Below, in pieces: positions 24,211 to 34,605 of a stretch of DNA of 64,000 bases. Under the pieces are notes generated by a model, which was not told the origin of the DNA, did no database searches, and worked only from the letters and a program-made list of their open reading frames with translations. Source of the DNA: Pseudobacter sp051955275 (GTDB lineage Bacteria > Bacteroidota > Bacteroidia > Chitinophagales > Chitinophagaceae); NCBI RefSeq assembly GCF_051955275.1, contig NZ_JBQCGW010000301.1:1-64000 (forward strand), written 5' to 3'. A program made the translations under genes and the position numbers. The stretch's first letter is position 1; the number at the start of each line of letters is the position of its first letter.

Positions 24211-26031
24211 TTAGTGCTTGCTCTCATCCGGGCCGATAGGCTCGGTCTGAGGAATGAAATCTCTTCCATCCTTGCTGTAATCATATGCCCAGCGGTGAAC
24301 TTCAGGGATCTCACCAGGCCAGTTACCGTGACCAGGACGGATCGGAGCAGTCCATTCGAGGGTTGTAGCGCCCCATGGGTTCTGAACGGTCACCTTTCTT
24401 CCTTTGAAAATAGAATAGAAGAAGTTGAAGATGAACATCAGCTGTACGGCAAATACAACGATCGCAACAGTAGAGATGAATTTATTCAGGTCTGAGAACT
24501 GTTTGAAAGATTCCCAGATGCTGTAATCGAGGTAACGGCGTGGCATACCTGCAAGACCTTCGTAGTGCATAGGCCAGAAGATCAGGTAAGCGCCGATCAG
24601 GGTGATCCAGAAGTGGATGTAGGCCATGGTGTTGTTCAGGAAACGGCCATACATTTTCGGGAACCAGTGGTATACACCCGCGAACATTCCGAAGAAGGCA
24701 GACACACCCATTACAATGTGGAAGTGCGCGATCACGAAATAAGTATCGTGGAGGTGGATATCCAGGGTAGAGTTACCGAGGAAGATACCGGTCAGACCAC
24801 CGGAGATGAAGAGGCTCACAAAGCCGATGGCAAAGAGCATGGCTGGTGTGAAGCGGATATTCGCTTTCCAGATGGTGGTGAGCCAGTTGAACACTTTGAT
24901 GGCGGAAGGAACCGCAATCAGGAGCGTCAGCAGTACGAACACGGAACCGAGGAAAGGATTCAGACCTGTTACGAACATATGGTGCGCCCACACGAGGAAG
25001 GCCAGGATAGTGATGGCGAACATAGAGCCAACCATCGCCATGTAACCGAAGATCGGTTTGCGGGCATTCACAGAGAGCACCTCTGATGCGATACCCATGG
25101 CTGGTAACAGGATGATATATACTTCGGGGTGCCCCAGGAACCAGAACAAGTGCTGGTACAGGATAGCGCTACCACCTTCGTTGGGGAGGGCGCCAACACC
25201 CGTGATGAAGATATCAGAGAGATAGAAGCTGGTGCCGCCGTGACGGTCGAACAACAGCAGGATGAAACCAGACAGCAGTACGGGGAATGACAGGATACCC
25301 AGAACGGCTGTGAAGAACAGCGCCCACATGGTGAGTGGCATCTTGGTCATGCTCATACCCTTGGTACGCATGTTCAGTACGGTAGATACGTAGTTCAGAC
25401 CACCTAACAGTGATGATACCACGAACATTGCCATGGCCACGATCCACAGGTCCATACCCGTTTTGGAACCTGGAGAAGCGGACCCCAGCGCACTCAATGG
25501 CGGATAAGCCGTCCAGCCACCGGAGAATGGACCGGTCTGGATGAAGAGTGAGGAGAGCATTACGATGCTGCCACCGAAGAAGAACCAGTAAGAAAGCATG
25601 TTCATCATCGGGGAAGCCATATCGCGTGCACCGATCTGCAATGGAATGAGGAAGTTGGCGAAGGTTCCGCTCAGGCCACCGGTCAGTACGAAGAACACGA
25701 GAACGGTTCCGTGCATGGTTACCAGTGCGTAATAATTTTCCGGAGAGATCTTTCCACCTTTCGCCCATCTGCCAAGGATATCCTCCAGCCAGGGAAATGA
25801 CTGATCGGGATAACCCAGTTGCAAACGGAACAATACTGACATCAGACCTCCGATTATAGCCCATACCATCCCTGTGATCAGGAATTGTTTAGCGATCATT
25901 TTATGGTCCTGACTGAAAACGTACTTGGTAATGAACGTTTCCTTATGATGATGACCGTGATCATCACCATGATGCACTTCATGAGAATGGGCTACCTCAG
26001 AATGGCCGTGCAGTGCTGCGTCGTTGCTCAT
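24211..26031 (-). CDS. ctaD: Cytochrome c oxidase subunit I (heme-copper oxidase, type A)
   Basis: A 606-residue protein with 12 core helices and a His-rich N-terminus (HHGDDHGHHHKE). The binuclear-centre CuB ligands are in FWFLGHPEVYIILLPAMG and LVWAHHMFVTG, and the heme ligands in FVIAHFHIVMG. The Glu in GHPEVY marks a D-channel glutamate, hence an A1-type oxidase rather than A2 or cbb3. It is the catalytic core that reduces O2 to water and pumps protons. It follows coxB by 39 bp. Confidence 0.97.
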   Translation of the reverse strand: MSNDAALHGHSEVAHSHEVHHGDDHGHHHKETFITKYVFSQDHKMIAKQFLITGMVWAIIGGLMSVLFRLQLGYPDQSFPWLEDILGRWAKGGKISPENYYALVTMHGTVLVFFVLTGGLSGTFANFLIPLQIGARDMASPMMNMLSYWFFFGGSIVMLSSLFIQTGPFSGGWTAYPPLSALGSASPGSKTGMDLWIVAMAMFVVSSLLGGLNYVSTVLNMRTKGMSMTKMPLTMWALFFTAVLGILSFPVLLSGFILLLFDRHGGTSFYLSDIFITGVGALPNEGGSAILYQHLFWFLGHPEVYIILLPAMGIASEVLSVNARKPIFGYMAMVGSMFAITILAFLVWAHHMFVTGLNPFLGSVFVLLTLLIAVPSAIKVFNWLTTIWKANIRFTPAMLFAIGFVSLFISGGLTGIFLGNSTLDIHLHDTYFVIAHFHIVMGVSAFFGMFAGVYHWFPKMYGRFLNNTMAYIHFWITLIGAYLIFWPMHYEGLAGMPRRYLDYSIWESFKQFSDLNKFISTVAIVVFAVQLMFIFNFFYSIFKGRKVTVQNPWGATTLEWTAPIRPGHGNWPGEIPEVHRWAYDYSKDGRDFIPQTEPIGPDESKH

Positions 26032-26070
26032 GATATTCTTTTTAAAATCGGGTATAAACTTTTTAATTCG

Positions 26071-27231
26071 TTACGGTTTCGCTGCTGCAATTACAGGCTT
26101 CACTTCATGGGCAACTGCAGTTGCTTTTGTAGAAGAGTCGGCTGCTGCTGGGACAGGATTCTCGGGAGTAGCAGATTTTTCAGGGAAAGCGAGCGCATAG
26201 GCAGCTTTCTGTTTTGCTCTCCAGAGGATGAACTCATCCTTGGTTACCACTTTGATCAATCCTTTCATGGAGTAGTGACCGTTTCCGCACATCTGGTCGC
26301 AGGAGATCTCATACTCGAATTTAGGATTGCCGGTGATCTTCCTCATTTCCTCGGTAGTGTACTTTGGAGTGAACCACATGGTTGTGGGTGTTCCAGGCAC
26401 AGCGTCCATCTTCAGGCGGAAGTGAGAAAGGCCTACGTCATGCACTACATCACGGGAGTTGATCACCAGTTTCACCGGCTGATCTTTCACCATATAAATA
26501 GCTTCGTTGGTAACGATATCGTCATAGGTAGCAGGATCAGCTTTGATCTCTACAGTACCTGCAGGATTTCCGTTGTGATCTTTTTTGTGGATAGTAGTAT
26601 CGAGCCAGTTCAGACCAAGCTGGTTGTTCTTTCCTTCGTCGATCATACGATAGTATTTTTTACCGAAAGTATTGTCTTTACCCGGGTAGCGGTAGATCCA
26701 TCCGAATTGTTTGCCGGTGATCTCAACCACCAGTGAATCCTTGGGGGCATCGCCGGTGATACGGAACCAGTAATACAGACCGAATCCAACCAGGATACAG
26801 AGTGTAATGGCAGGAACTGTTGTCCAGATAAGCTCCAGCTTATTGTTATGCGGATAGAAGAACGCTTCTCTCTTGGAACTGTACTGATATTTGAAGGCGA
26901 ACCAGAACAGGAGGATCTGTGTGATGATGAATACGATACCAGTGATAACAATGGTAATGTACAGCATCCTGTCGATGTTCTCTCCGTGATCAGATGCAGA
27001 GGGCTGGGCCATCAGGGTTTTGTCGAACAGGAGGTGATTGCACCACCACACGCCGATAAGCCCCAGTACCAGGAATACCACCATCAGGAATGCATTGACC
27101 TTATTACTCTGCTCGAAAGCTTTCTTCTCGCCTTTCAGCACAGAAACATACTCGCTGGCCTTGGCAATCTGAAACGTGATCAGGAAGCCGAGAGCAAGGA
27201 TCGTTAAAAGAAATATTCCGGTAGTTGTCAT
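26071..27231 (-). CDS. coxB: Cytochrome c oxidase subunit II
   Basis: A 386-residue protein with three likely membrane helices: one at the extreme N-terminus (TGIFLLTILALGFLITFQ) and two that match the usual hairpin (about 45-65 and 90-115). The CuA domain carries SCDQMCGNGHYSM near residue 310 with its two Cys, His and Met ligands, and an earlier His in VVHDVGLSHFRL. There is no C-terminal cytochrome c domain, so it is aa3- rather than caa3-type. An Ala/Pro/Lys-rich tail adds about 40 residues, making it longer than average. Electrons would come from ACIII. Confidence 0.96.
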   Translation of the reverse strand: MTTTGIFLLTILALGFLITFQIAKASEYVSVLKGEKKAFEQSNKVNAFLMVVFLVLGLIGVWWCNHLLFDKTLMAQPSASDHGENIDRMLYITIVITGIVFIITQILLFWFAFKYQYSSKREAFFYPHNNKLELIWTTVPAITLCILVGFGLYYWFRITGDAPKDSLVVEITGKQFGWIYRYPGKDNTFGKKYYRMIDEGKNNQLGLNWLDTTIHKKDHNGNPAGTVEIKADPATYDDIVTNEAIYMVKDQPVKLVINSRDVVHDVGLSHFRLKMDAVPGTPTTMWFTPKYTTEEMRKITGNPKFEYEISCDQMCGNGHYSMKGLIKVVTKDEFILWRAKQKAAYALAFPEKSATPENPVPAAADSSTKATAVAHEVKPVIAAAKP

Positions 27232-27298
27232 GATCTATCAATAAATTTTATTCGAACAAACAAGTTTTACGTCTTGAGCTTTACACACTGTTTCCAGA

Positions 27299-28522
27299 TC
27301 AGGTATGGTGTATGATACTTTCTTTGATCAGCGGGTGGTTCTTGCCAACGAGCGGAGCTTTTGTAAGCGCCCTGCCTACAGCGAACATGATCAGACCTAC
27401 GAAGCCGGCTGCAACACCGAAGTCGAACAGGTTGAGGGTAACATGCTCTTTCATTACGCTGGCAAATACCATCTGATAGAAATCGAACCAGTGACCAACC
27501 AGGATCACAATGGCGAGCATGGTGAGCGTGGTGTAGTTTCTCTTGGAACCGCGGCGCATCAGTATCAGGAACGGAGCCAGGAAGTTGATGCAGAAGCTGA
27601 ACCAGAAGATGCCGGAATAAGCACCTGTTTCGTGATCGGTTACTATACGTGAACGGAAATAAACTGTTTCTTCAGGGATGTTCGCATACCAGATCAGCAT
27701 GTACTGGCTGAACCAGAGGTATGTCCAGAAGATAGAGAATGCGAACATGAACTTTCCAAGGTCATGCAGGTGCTCTTCATTGGTATACTCCAGGTAGTTA
27801 TTGTTCTTCAGGAATACAACGAAGAGGGTGATAAGTGCCATACCTGCCACAAATGTGCTGGCGAAAGTGTACCAGCTGTACATGGTAGAGTACCAGTGAG
27901 CGTCGATGCTCATCAGCCACAGCCATGGAACGGTGCTCATTACAGTCAATGCGAACCAGATAATGAACAATGCAGCCCAAACGGTGTTCTTAAAGATCCA
28001 CTTGCGAGCAGTTTCTTTATCAGGCAGTGGATTTTCATCCAGCTTGCGGTTCTCTTTGCGCATCTTGGCGCCGAGCAGGATCCAGCCTACCAGGGTGAGG
28101 GCAGTCCAGATTATGAAAAAATTCTTATTGAGGAATCCTGATTTTCCTTCCAGGATCTTGTCTCCGTGAGGATGCAGCCAGTGGTAGATATGCGGGTCTA
28201 CCGTCACCAGGCAAACGAGGATGATGCCGGTGATGATGGCCATTGGAATAACTGCTACTGAAATGGCTTCAGTAACTCTTCCGAAACTGAGCTGCCAGCC
28301 ACCCCATGCGAGGGTAGTTGCGCAGAGGAAGAACATAGACGCATTTACTACTAATAAAAAGTAGACGCTATTCTGCAGTAATGTGGCCCAAAACCTTTGG
28401 GGATGTTCGCTGTTAGCATACAGGAAGAAACCGATAATAACAGACAGCACACCTATTCCCATCAGGGCTAACGACCATGTTCTGTATCGCTTCGGTATCT
28501 CAAAAAATTCTTTACTAGCCAT
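27299..28522 (-). CDS. actF: Alternative complex III subunit ActF
   Basis: About 407 residues from the ATG at 28522 (a TTG two codons upstream is possible). It has about ten membrane helices and matches the ActF quinol:cytochrome c oxidoreductase subunit, a shorter relative of NrfD/ActC. Examples of conserved stretches are WGGWQLSFGRVTEAISVAVIP, IDAHWYSTMYSWYTFASTFV and LIWYANIPEETVYFRSR. It sits between the ActE cytochrome and oxidase subunit II, the usual ACIII-oxidase junction in Bacteroidota, which fits an ACIII-aa3 supercomplex. Confidence 0.93.
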   Translation of the reverse strand: MASKEFFEIPKRYRTWSLALMGIGVLSVIIGFFLYANSEHPQRFWATLLQNSVYFLLVVNASMFFLCATTLAWGGWQLSFGRVTEAISVAVIPMAIITGIILVCLVTVDPHIYHWLHPHGDKILEGKSGFLNKNFFIIWTALTLVGWILLGAKMRKENRKLDENPLPDKETARKWIFKNTVWAALFIIWFALTVMSTVPWLWLMSIDAHWYSTMYSWYTFASTFVAGMALITLFVVFLKNNNYLEYTNEEHLHDLGKFMFAFSIFWTYLWFSQYMLIWYANIPEETVYFRSRIVTDHETGAYSGIFWFSFCINFLAPFLILMRRGSKRNYTTLTMLAIVILVGHWFDFYQMVFASVMKEHVTLNLFDFGVAAGFVGLIMFAVGRALTKAPLVGKNHPLIKESIIHHT

Positions 28523-28559
28523 TGTCAACAGTTTATAATTTCAATGTGTCTCTTCTCAG

Positions 28560-29228
28560 TTATTTTTTTGCAGTTGTATCAGCTGCAGGTTTTGCTGCAT
28601 CAGCAGCAGGCTTTGTTTCAGCAGCACCGCCATTGGCTTCTGCCTGTTTTGCCTTCACATAGGCAACCACCATCCAGCGCTGTGTGGTGCTCAGTTGTGA
28701 AGAGTAAGGTCCCATCAGGTTCTTACCGTAAGTAACAGAATACATCATCTGACCTGCAGGCATACCAGTGTAAGTGGCGTTGCTGATCAGGTTAGCAGGC
28801 GCAGGGGCGTAAGGGCCATCTGTACCATCGCTTCTTTTGTGAAGCACACCGTTTCCATCCAGACCGGCACCGTGGCAGATGCCACAGTTTACCAGGTAAA
28901 GACGCTCAGCTTCTTTATGCTGATCAGGCGTCATAGCCGTGATAGGGTTAGGTACTGCTTTGGAAGCTTCGTAGTTCACCAGTTCACCCTGTTTGTCTTT
29001 GGCAATCGGGAAAGGGAACAGTTCGCCTCTTTTGATAGTACCAGGCACAGGTTGTGCATTATATTTAATACCCAGCGCTTTGAAAGTATCAAGCGGAGTA
29101 TAGGTTTCAACAGCCACACTATAAGCCATATCCGGCATGTATGCCCTACCCGGCTCCCTGCTTGTTTCCTTACAACTCCAGGCTACAATGGCCAGTACTA
29201 AAACAGCTATGATCGATAATTTTTTCAT
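28560..29228 (-). CDS. actE: Alternative complex III monoheme cytochrome c subunit ActE
   Basis: A 222-residue lipoprotein (lipobox LAIVAWSCKE, Cys about residue 19) with one heme-binding CGICH near residue 115 and a Met ligand region (YGKNLMGPYSSQL). This is the ActE subunit that passes electrons from the ActA multiheme chain towards the oxidase. The last ~30 residues are Ala/Lys/Thr-rich low complexity (ADAAKPAADTTAKK), likely a flexible tail. It lies 17 bp after actD. Confidence 0.93.
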   Translation of the reverse strand: MKKLSIIAVLVLAIVAWSCKETSREPGRAYMPDMAYSVAVETYTPLDTFKALGIKYNAQPVPGTIKRGELFPFPIAKDKQGELVNYEASKAVPNPITAMTPDQHKEAERLYLVNCGICHGAGLDGNGVLHKRSDGTDGPYAPAPANLISNATYTGMPAGQMMYSVTYGKNLMGPYSSQLSTTQRWMVVAYVKAKQAEANGGAAETKPAADAAKPAADTTAKK

Positions 29229-29245
29229 CGTGCTTCAATATTCAA

Positions 29246-29833
29246 TTATGCTGAAACGGTTTCGTCCTGATATAACTTTTGCTCTTTGTCGTAACGACCC
29301 AGCCACCATCCGGTTTCGGCGATCTGCGTATTGATCTCAGTAGCACCGAGGCTGTTCATGAATCCGCTGATCTCAGTCTCATCGGACTTGGGAGTTACTT
29401 CAATCACCATTACCATTTTATCATCAGTAGCCCTGAGGTGGAAGTGGTGTTTCTTAACAAAGGGAGCCAGCTGGCAGAGATAGCAGAAAGTGAGCACCAT
29501 GCCCACAGCTGCGCACAATACCGTGAACTCGAACATGATCGGCACCCAGGCCGGCAGCGCAAAGTGAGGCTTACCACCGATGTTCAGGGGCCAGTCTTTG
29601 GTGAAGATCCAGGAGATGCAGCTCAATGCGATAGTAGTACCAGTGATGCCATAGATGAAACCGGCAGTGTGAATGCTGGTATCACGCAGGCCCATCGCCT
29701 TATCCAGTCCGTGGATCGGAAGCGGGGTGTACACGTCGTGCAGCTTGTATCCTGTCTTACGCACTTTCTTCACGGCATTGAATACCTGTTCTTCTTCATC
29801 AAAGCAACCGACTACAAATTTTTTAACAGCCAT
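29246..29833 (-). CDS. actD: Alternative complex III subunit ActD (DUF3341)
   Basis: A 195-residue DUF3341 protein. An N-terminal soluble domain (KFVVGCFDEEEQVFNAVKKVRKTGYKLHDVYTPLPIHGLD in outline) is followed by two membrane helices (about 60-80 and 97-120) and a C-terminal soluble alpha/beta part ending in AETGWWLGRYDKEQ. ActD anchors and clamps the other subunits and has no redox centre. It is encoded 27 bp after actC in the canonical order. Confidence 0.94.
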   Translation of the reverse strand: MAVKKFVVGCFDEEEQVFNAVKKVRKTGYKLHDVYTPLPIHGLDKAMGLRDTSIHTAGFIYGITGTTIALSCISWIFTKDWPLNIGGKPHFALPAWVPIMFEFTVLCAAVGMVLTFCYLCQLAPFVKKHHFHLRATDDKMVMVIEVTPKSDETEISGFMNSLGATEINTQIAETGWWLGRYDKEQKLYQDETVSA

Positions 29834-29860
29834 ATAGCGATTTGTATAAGTTTAAATCAA

Positions 29861-31312
29861 TTAGTGATGTGCAGCGTGCACTTCGTGATATAAGTGGTCA
29901 GCGCTCTCGTTTTCCACTTTAACCATGTCTTTCTTATAGCTCTCACCTGATCTCTTCAGGATATGCTTGATCTCAGCCACAGCAATAACCGGGAAGAATT
30001 TGCTGAACAGGAAATAGCAGGTGAAGAACAATCCGAATGTTCCGAGATAGAATCCAACTTCCCAGATAGTGGGGCGGTAGTAAACGGCCCAGCTACTTGG
30101 AATATAATCCCGGTAGATGGAAGTAACGATGATCACAAAGCGCTCGAACCACATACCGATGTTTACGATCACAGACATGAAGAAGGTAACCACGATATTC
30201 CTTCTGAGTTTGCGGAACCAGAAGATCTGCGGAGACAATACGTTACATCCCATCATCAGCCAGTAGCTCCAGCCGTAAGGGCTGAACAGGTCGAGCCTGT
30301 TATTCATGAATGCGTAGTTCTCATATGGGTTCTGACCATACCATGCAATGAACAGCTCGGTGAGGTAAGCGATACCTACGATAGAACCGGTCAGTACGAT
30401 AACCTTGTTCATTACCTCGATGTGCTCCATGGTGATATAATCTTCGAGAGACAGTACTTTTCTGGTAACCAGCAGCAGGGTTTGTACCATTGCGAATCCG
30501 GAGAAGATCGCACCCGCTACGAAGTAGGGAGGGAAGATGGTAGTGTGCCAGCCGGGAACCACTGAGGTGGCGAAGTCAAAAGATACCACCGTGTGTACTG
30601 ACAGTACCAGTGGTGTACTCAAACCGGCCAGTACCAGAGAGAGGCTCTCATGACGCTGCCAGTGTTTGGTAGAACCGGTCCAGCCAAAGGCCAGCAGACC
30701 GTACATCAGCTTCCTCCATTTCAGTTTGGCGCGGTCGCGGATGGTAGCGAAGTCAGGGATCAGACCTGAGTACCAGAATAACAGTGATACGGTGAAATAA
30801 GTAGAGATCGCAAATACGTCCCAGAGCAGCGGAGAGTTGAAGTTAACCCACAGCGGTCCGCGTGTGTTGGGGTAAGGCAGTACGAAGAAGGCCATCCATA
30901 CACGACCCATGTGCCAGATCGGGAACTGGCCCGCGCACATTACGGCGAAGATGGTCATGGCTTCCGCAGCGCGGTTCACACCTGTTCTCCATCCCTGACG
31001 GAACAGGAGGAGGATCGCGGAGATCAGCGTACCGGCGTGACCGATACCTACCCACCATACGAAGTTGGTGATATCCCAACCCCATCCGATGGTTTTATGC
31101 AGGTTCCACTGACCCACACCATAAGTTACCTCACGGTAAATGGAATACACACCAAACATCAGCAGTCCCACTGAGATGATGAAACCGATCCACCACAGAC
31201 GGCTGGGCGGTGCTTCAATAGGACGCACAATATCTTCCGTAACCTGGTGATAATCCTTAGAACCATCCACCAACGGGGCTCTTACTTGCGATTCGTACTT
31301 GAATGATGCCAT
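29861..31312 (-). CDS. actC: Alternative complex III quinol-binding subunit ActC (NrfD family)
   Basis: A 483-residue NrfD/PsrC-type protein with about ten membrane helices. ActC holds the menaquinol site on the periplasmic side, next to the ActB iron-sulfur domain. Typical features are the opening VRPIEAPPSRLWWIGF, THTVVSFDFATSVVPGWHTTIFPPYFVAGAI-type helix loop and WFERFVIIVTSIYRDY near the C-terminus. The His/Asp-containing loop after helix 5 corresponds to the quinol pocket in the solved ACIII structures. It follows actB by 63 bp. Confidence 0.95.
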   Translation of the reverse strand: MASFKYESQVRAPLVDGSKDYHQVTEDIVRPIEAPPSRLWWIGFIISVGLLMFGVYSIYREVTYGVGQWNLHKTIGWGWDITNFVWWVGIGHAGTLISAILLLFRQGWRTGVNRAAEAMTIFAVMCAGQFPIWHMGRVWMAFFVLPYPNTRGPLWVNFNSPLLWDVFAISTYFTVSLLFWYSGLIPDFATIRDRAKLKWRKLMYGLLAFGWTGSTKHWQRHESLSLVLAGLSTPLVLSVHTVVSFDFATSVVPGWHTTIFPPYFVAGAIFSGFAMVQTLLLVTRKVLSLEDYITMEHIEVMNKVIVLTGSIVGIAYLTELFIAWYGQNPYENYAFMNNRLDLFSPYGWSYWLMMGCNVLSPQIFWFRKLRRNIVVTFFMSVIVNIGMWFERFVIIVTSIYRDYIPSSWAVYYRPTIWEVGFYLGTFGLFFTCYFLFSKFFPVIAVAEIKHILKRSGESYKKDMVKVENESADHLYHEVHAAHH

Positions 31313-31375
31313 TTGTTATAAGCTTTAAGCTATTAGCACTTAGCTTGAAAAAAATTAGTTCTTGATCACAAACCC

Positions 31376-34300
31376 TTAGTGAGCTGAATGATGTTCTCCA
31401 GCTGCGGCGGGTGTTTCTACTTCGTGTGTGAATACCTCAGCACTCAGGTGACCGGCATTGGCGATCTCGGAAGAGTTACGCACTTTAGCCAGGTAATTGA
31501 TGTTAGGCATTACGTGGATCTGCTCCAGCGCATGGTAGAGGCGGAGACCATTCTCTTTTCTCACCTTGCTCACTTCGCTCTCAGGATTGTTGGCATTACC
31601 GAACACGATCGCATCGGCGGCACAAGCTTGCTGACAGGCGGTTTTCACATCGCTGTCTTCCAGCGGACGGCCGGCTTTCTTCGCTTTCAGTTTGCCTTCC
31701 TGCAGACGTTGTACGCAGAAAGAACATTTTTCGATCACACCACGGCTACGTACTGTAACATCAGGGTTCAGTACCATACGGGTGAGCTCATCGTTCATCA
31801 TCAGAACAGCATCGTCCAGCTGGCCTTCTTCAACAAGGGGCTTCTGGTTGTTTGCGAAGCTGTCTGCGCCAGTGTAGTCAGCCCAGTTGAAGCGACGTAC
31901 TTTGAACGGACAGTTGTTGGCGCAATATCTTGTACCGATACAACGGTTATAGGTCATCTGGTTGAGACCTTCACTGCTGTGGTTGGTTGCAGCTACCGGA
32001 CATACGTTTTCGCAAGGAGCGTTATCGCAGTGCTGGCAGAGCATCGGCATGAATACGGTCTGGATGCTGTCTGCATCGTTAGGGTTACCGCTGAAGTAAC
32101 GGTCGATACGCAACCAGTGCATATCATGGAACCTGGCTACTTCATGTTTACCTACGATCGGAATATTGTTCTCAGCGTTACAGGCCACCACGCAGGCGCC
32201 GCATCCGTAACAGCTGTTGAGATCGATGCTCATTCCCCATTTCACACCTGGACGGGCGTGAACAGGATACAGTGTACCTTCTTTCTCGAAATTGTCCAGG
32301 CCACCCCATGGAGCCAGTTCCTTAGCCCTTGCATCACGGATGATGGATGGATTCTTCTGCAGCTCATGGAGTGTTACTTCCTTCACTACTTCATGACGGC
32401 CTTCGTAGCTGTTATGGTTTTGTGTCTGAGCGATCTTGTATTTCTTGTCGAGTTCTTTTGCATCCACTTTATCGGTAGCGGTCCACTCTACAGTAGTTCC
32501 GTTGTATGACAGTAATGGGTATGCGTTGAAACCAACAGGGGCACCACCGATAGCAACTACTGCTCTTCCGATCTCTTTCACACGACCGTAACCTACGGCG
32601 ATGGCGATGGTATTGGACTGCGTACCGGGGATCACCATGATCGGCAGTTCCATTTTCTTATTTCCAACAGTGAGCTCAAGCATAGGCTTCATCACTTCCA
32701 CCTCATACTTGTCTGCACCGCGGCTGTTGCTGATATCAATTTTGAACATCTCTTTGGCCATGGCCGGAGAGATAACAGCGTAGTTGTCCCATGAAACGCG
32801 GGTGATAGGATCAGGCATTTCGAGCAACCAGGGGTTGTTGCCTTGCTTACCATCGCCCATGGATACTTTCTGGTAAACCACTACTTCAAACTTACCGGTC
32901 TTCTTCATGCCGGCTGCTGCTGCCTGAGCGGCTGCAACGGAAGCTCCGTTGAAGGCGGCGCCGGCAGGAGCGATAGCTGTTTCGATCACACCATCCTGCA
33001 GGGCTTTGTTGTAGTTGTCAAGGCTGCCGAGTTTGGCAACCCAGTAGTTCTTGAAGTACACATCGTAAGCGGTTGCGTTACCAGCCCATTTCAGGAGGGA
33101 GTCCTGAAGCGGTCTTGTATCGAACAGCGGGTTGATGGTTGGCTGGATCATAGAGATCTGACCAGCTTTGAATTCTGCATCGCCCCAGCTTTCGAGGAAG
33201 TGAGGAGCAGGCAGTACATATTTGCAACCTTGCGTGGTTTCGTCCATTCTGTCATTGAAGGAAACAGAAACGGAAACTTTGCTGAGGGCCTTTTTGAATC
33301 TTTCGCCATCGAAGTATTCGTAAGCGGGGTTCACACCGGCGATGAGCAGGGCACCTACAGAACCGGATTCCATATCGGTAACCAGTTTGGCGATGTCGCT
33401 GTCCAGCCCCTGGAAGGTCAGGATGGGAACTGCCCAGTTGATGGTAGTTCCGTTAGCGCCGATTGCTTCGTTGATAGCGTTTACGAGGATCTGAACATTT
33501 ACATTGTTGCAGTCTGCCACAACCAGTGCTTTGCCTTTGTTGGCAACCAGGTCTTTGGCAGCAGCTTCGATACCTTTTTTCAGGTTTCCTTCAACACCGG
33601 CAGCACCCTGACCGTTCACTGCGCTAAGCAGGGCGGCGGCTACCAGACCGATCTCGGAAGGACGGTGCGTAAAGCGTTCGTCAGCGTTTGAACCTGTGAG
33701 GCTCATCATGCTCTCGAACTGATAGTGTTTGCTGATCTCGGGGCTCTTCTCATTCATCACCTTTCTACCGGTGCTGTATCCACGCTGAAATTCAACGGGG
33801 CTCAACCAGGTAGCCAGGAAGTCTGCACCAAGGCTCACGATCACTTTAGCATTTTCAAACTGATAAGAAGGGATAGCTTTCTTACCGTAAGTGGCTTCGT
33901 TTGCCAGGATCATTGCGCTATAAGAAGTAGCGTCGTATTGTACATGACGGCTTCCTGGATATTTTGCCAGGAACTCGCTGATGATCTGTTTTGTTGTGGG
34001 GGAGTTGATGGTACTGGTGAGGAGCACTACAGGTTTTCCACCGAGTGCGGCCAGCTCATCCATGATATGCTTGTCGATCACATCGTAAGCAACAGCAGTT
34101 CCTTTTTCTTCAGGGTTGCGGAGACGGGCTGTATCATACAGATCCAGCACAGATGCCTGCACTCTTGCAGTGGTGGCGCCTTTAGTGTGTGTGCTGAGGG
34201 TATTTCCTTCGATCTTGATGGGCCTTCCGTCTCGCACCTTGGCAACGATGGGAATTGCTTCACCGCCGCTGATATAGGTAGTAGCGTAATAGTCAGCAAC

Positions 34301-34564
34301 ACCTGGAATGATATCCTGTGGCCTGTTCACATAAGGAACCGCTTTTCTTACAGGAACCTCGCAACTTGCGGCAGCCATGGCTGCTGCGGTGCTGAAGCCT
34401 AAGTATTTCAGAAAGTCTCTACGGGATGCATTGGCATCGGCTAATCCGTTCTTTGCAGCACCTTCAACCGGCAGGTCTTCATTGAATTCGTTCTCTGCCA
34501 ACTTTTGATGGGCCTCACTGTTATTGAGCTCTGTGAAACTCTGCCAGTACTTTTTTTTAGCCAT
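31376..34564 (-). CDS. actB: Alternative complex III iron-sulfur subunit ActB (molybdopterin-oxidoreductase-like)
   Basis: A 1062-residue fusion. A Tat-type signal variant (SRRDFLKYLGFSTAAAMA, about residues 47-65) precedes a large molybdopterin-oxidoreductase-like part (about 75-740) that in ACIII lacks the molybdenum cofactor. A ferredoxin domain (about 775-1020) follows, with cysteine clusters CYGCGACVVAC near 780, CQHCDNAPCENVCP near 845, CIGTRYCANNCP near 878 and CSFC/CQQAC near 950-985, for four Fe-S clusters. It ends in a His-rich tail. It passes electrons from ActC-bound quinol to the ActA hemes. Confidence 0.95.
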   Translation of the reverse strand: MAKKKYWQSFTELNNSEAHQKLAENEFNEDLPVEGAAKNGLADANASRRDFLKYLGFSTAAAMAAASCEVPVRKAVPYVNRPQDIIPGVADYYATTYISGGEAIPIVAKVRDGRPIKIEGNTLSTHTKGATTARVQASVLDLYDTARLRNPEEKGTAVAYDVIDKHIMDELAALGGKPVVLLTSTINSPTTKQIISEFLAKYPGSRHVQYDATSYSAMILANEATYGKKAIPSYQFENAKVIVSLGADFLATWLSPVEFQRGYSTGRKVMNEKSPEISKHYQFESMMSLTGSNADERFTHRPSEIGLVAAALLSAVNGQGAAGVEGNLKKGIEAAAKDLVANKGKALVVADCNNVNVQILVNAINEAIGANGTTINWAVPILTFQGLDSDIAKLVTDMESGSVGALLIAGVNPAYEYFDGERFKKALSKVSVSVSFNDRMDETTQGCKYVLPAPHFLESWGDAEFKAGQISMIQPTINPLFDTRPLQDSLLKWAGNATAYDVYFKNYWVAKLGSLDNYNKALQDGVIETAIAPAGAAFNGASVAAAQAAAAGMKKTGKFEVVVYQKVSMGDGKQGNNPWLLEMPDPITRVSWDNYAVISPAMAKEMFKIDISNSRGADKYEVEVMKPMLELTVGNKKMELPIMVIPGTQSNTIAIAVGYGRVKEIGRAVVAIGGAPVGFNAYPLLSYNGTTVEWTATDKVDAKELDKKYKIAQTQNHNSYEGRHEVVKEVTLHELQKNPSIIRDARAKELAPWGGLDNFEKEGTLYPVHARPGVKWGMSIDLNSCYGCGACVVACNAENNIPIVGKHEVARFHDMHWLRIDRYFSGNPNDADSIQTVFMPMLCQHCDNAPCENVCPVAATNHSSEGLNQMTYNRCIGTRYCANNCPFKVRRFNWADYTGADSFANNQKPLVEEGQLDDAVLMMNDELTRMVLNPDVTVRSRGVIEKCSFCVQRLQEGKLKAKKAGRPLEDSDVKTACQQACAADAIVFGNANNPESEVSKVRKENGLRLYHALEQIHVMPNINYLAKVRNSSEIANAGHLSAEVFTHEVETPAAAGEHHSAH

Positions 34565-34605
34565 TTATATCAGTTTGAAAAATTTGGAAAAAGGGGCGTT
34601 ATCGA

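Noticed and set aside
25885..26736. A 283-codon plus-strand open frame antisense to cytochrome oxidase subunits I and II
   Set aside because: It crosses the junction of two certain genes and has His/Phe/Cys-rich sequence of a shadow frame.
32843..33691. A 282-codon plus-strand open frame inside actB
   Set aside because: Antisense shadow of a well-conserved gene; no similarity to any family I recognise.
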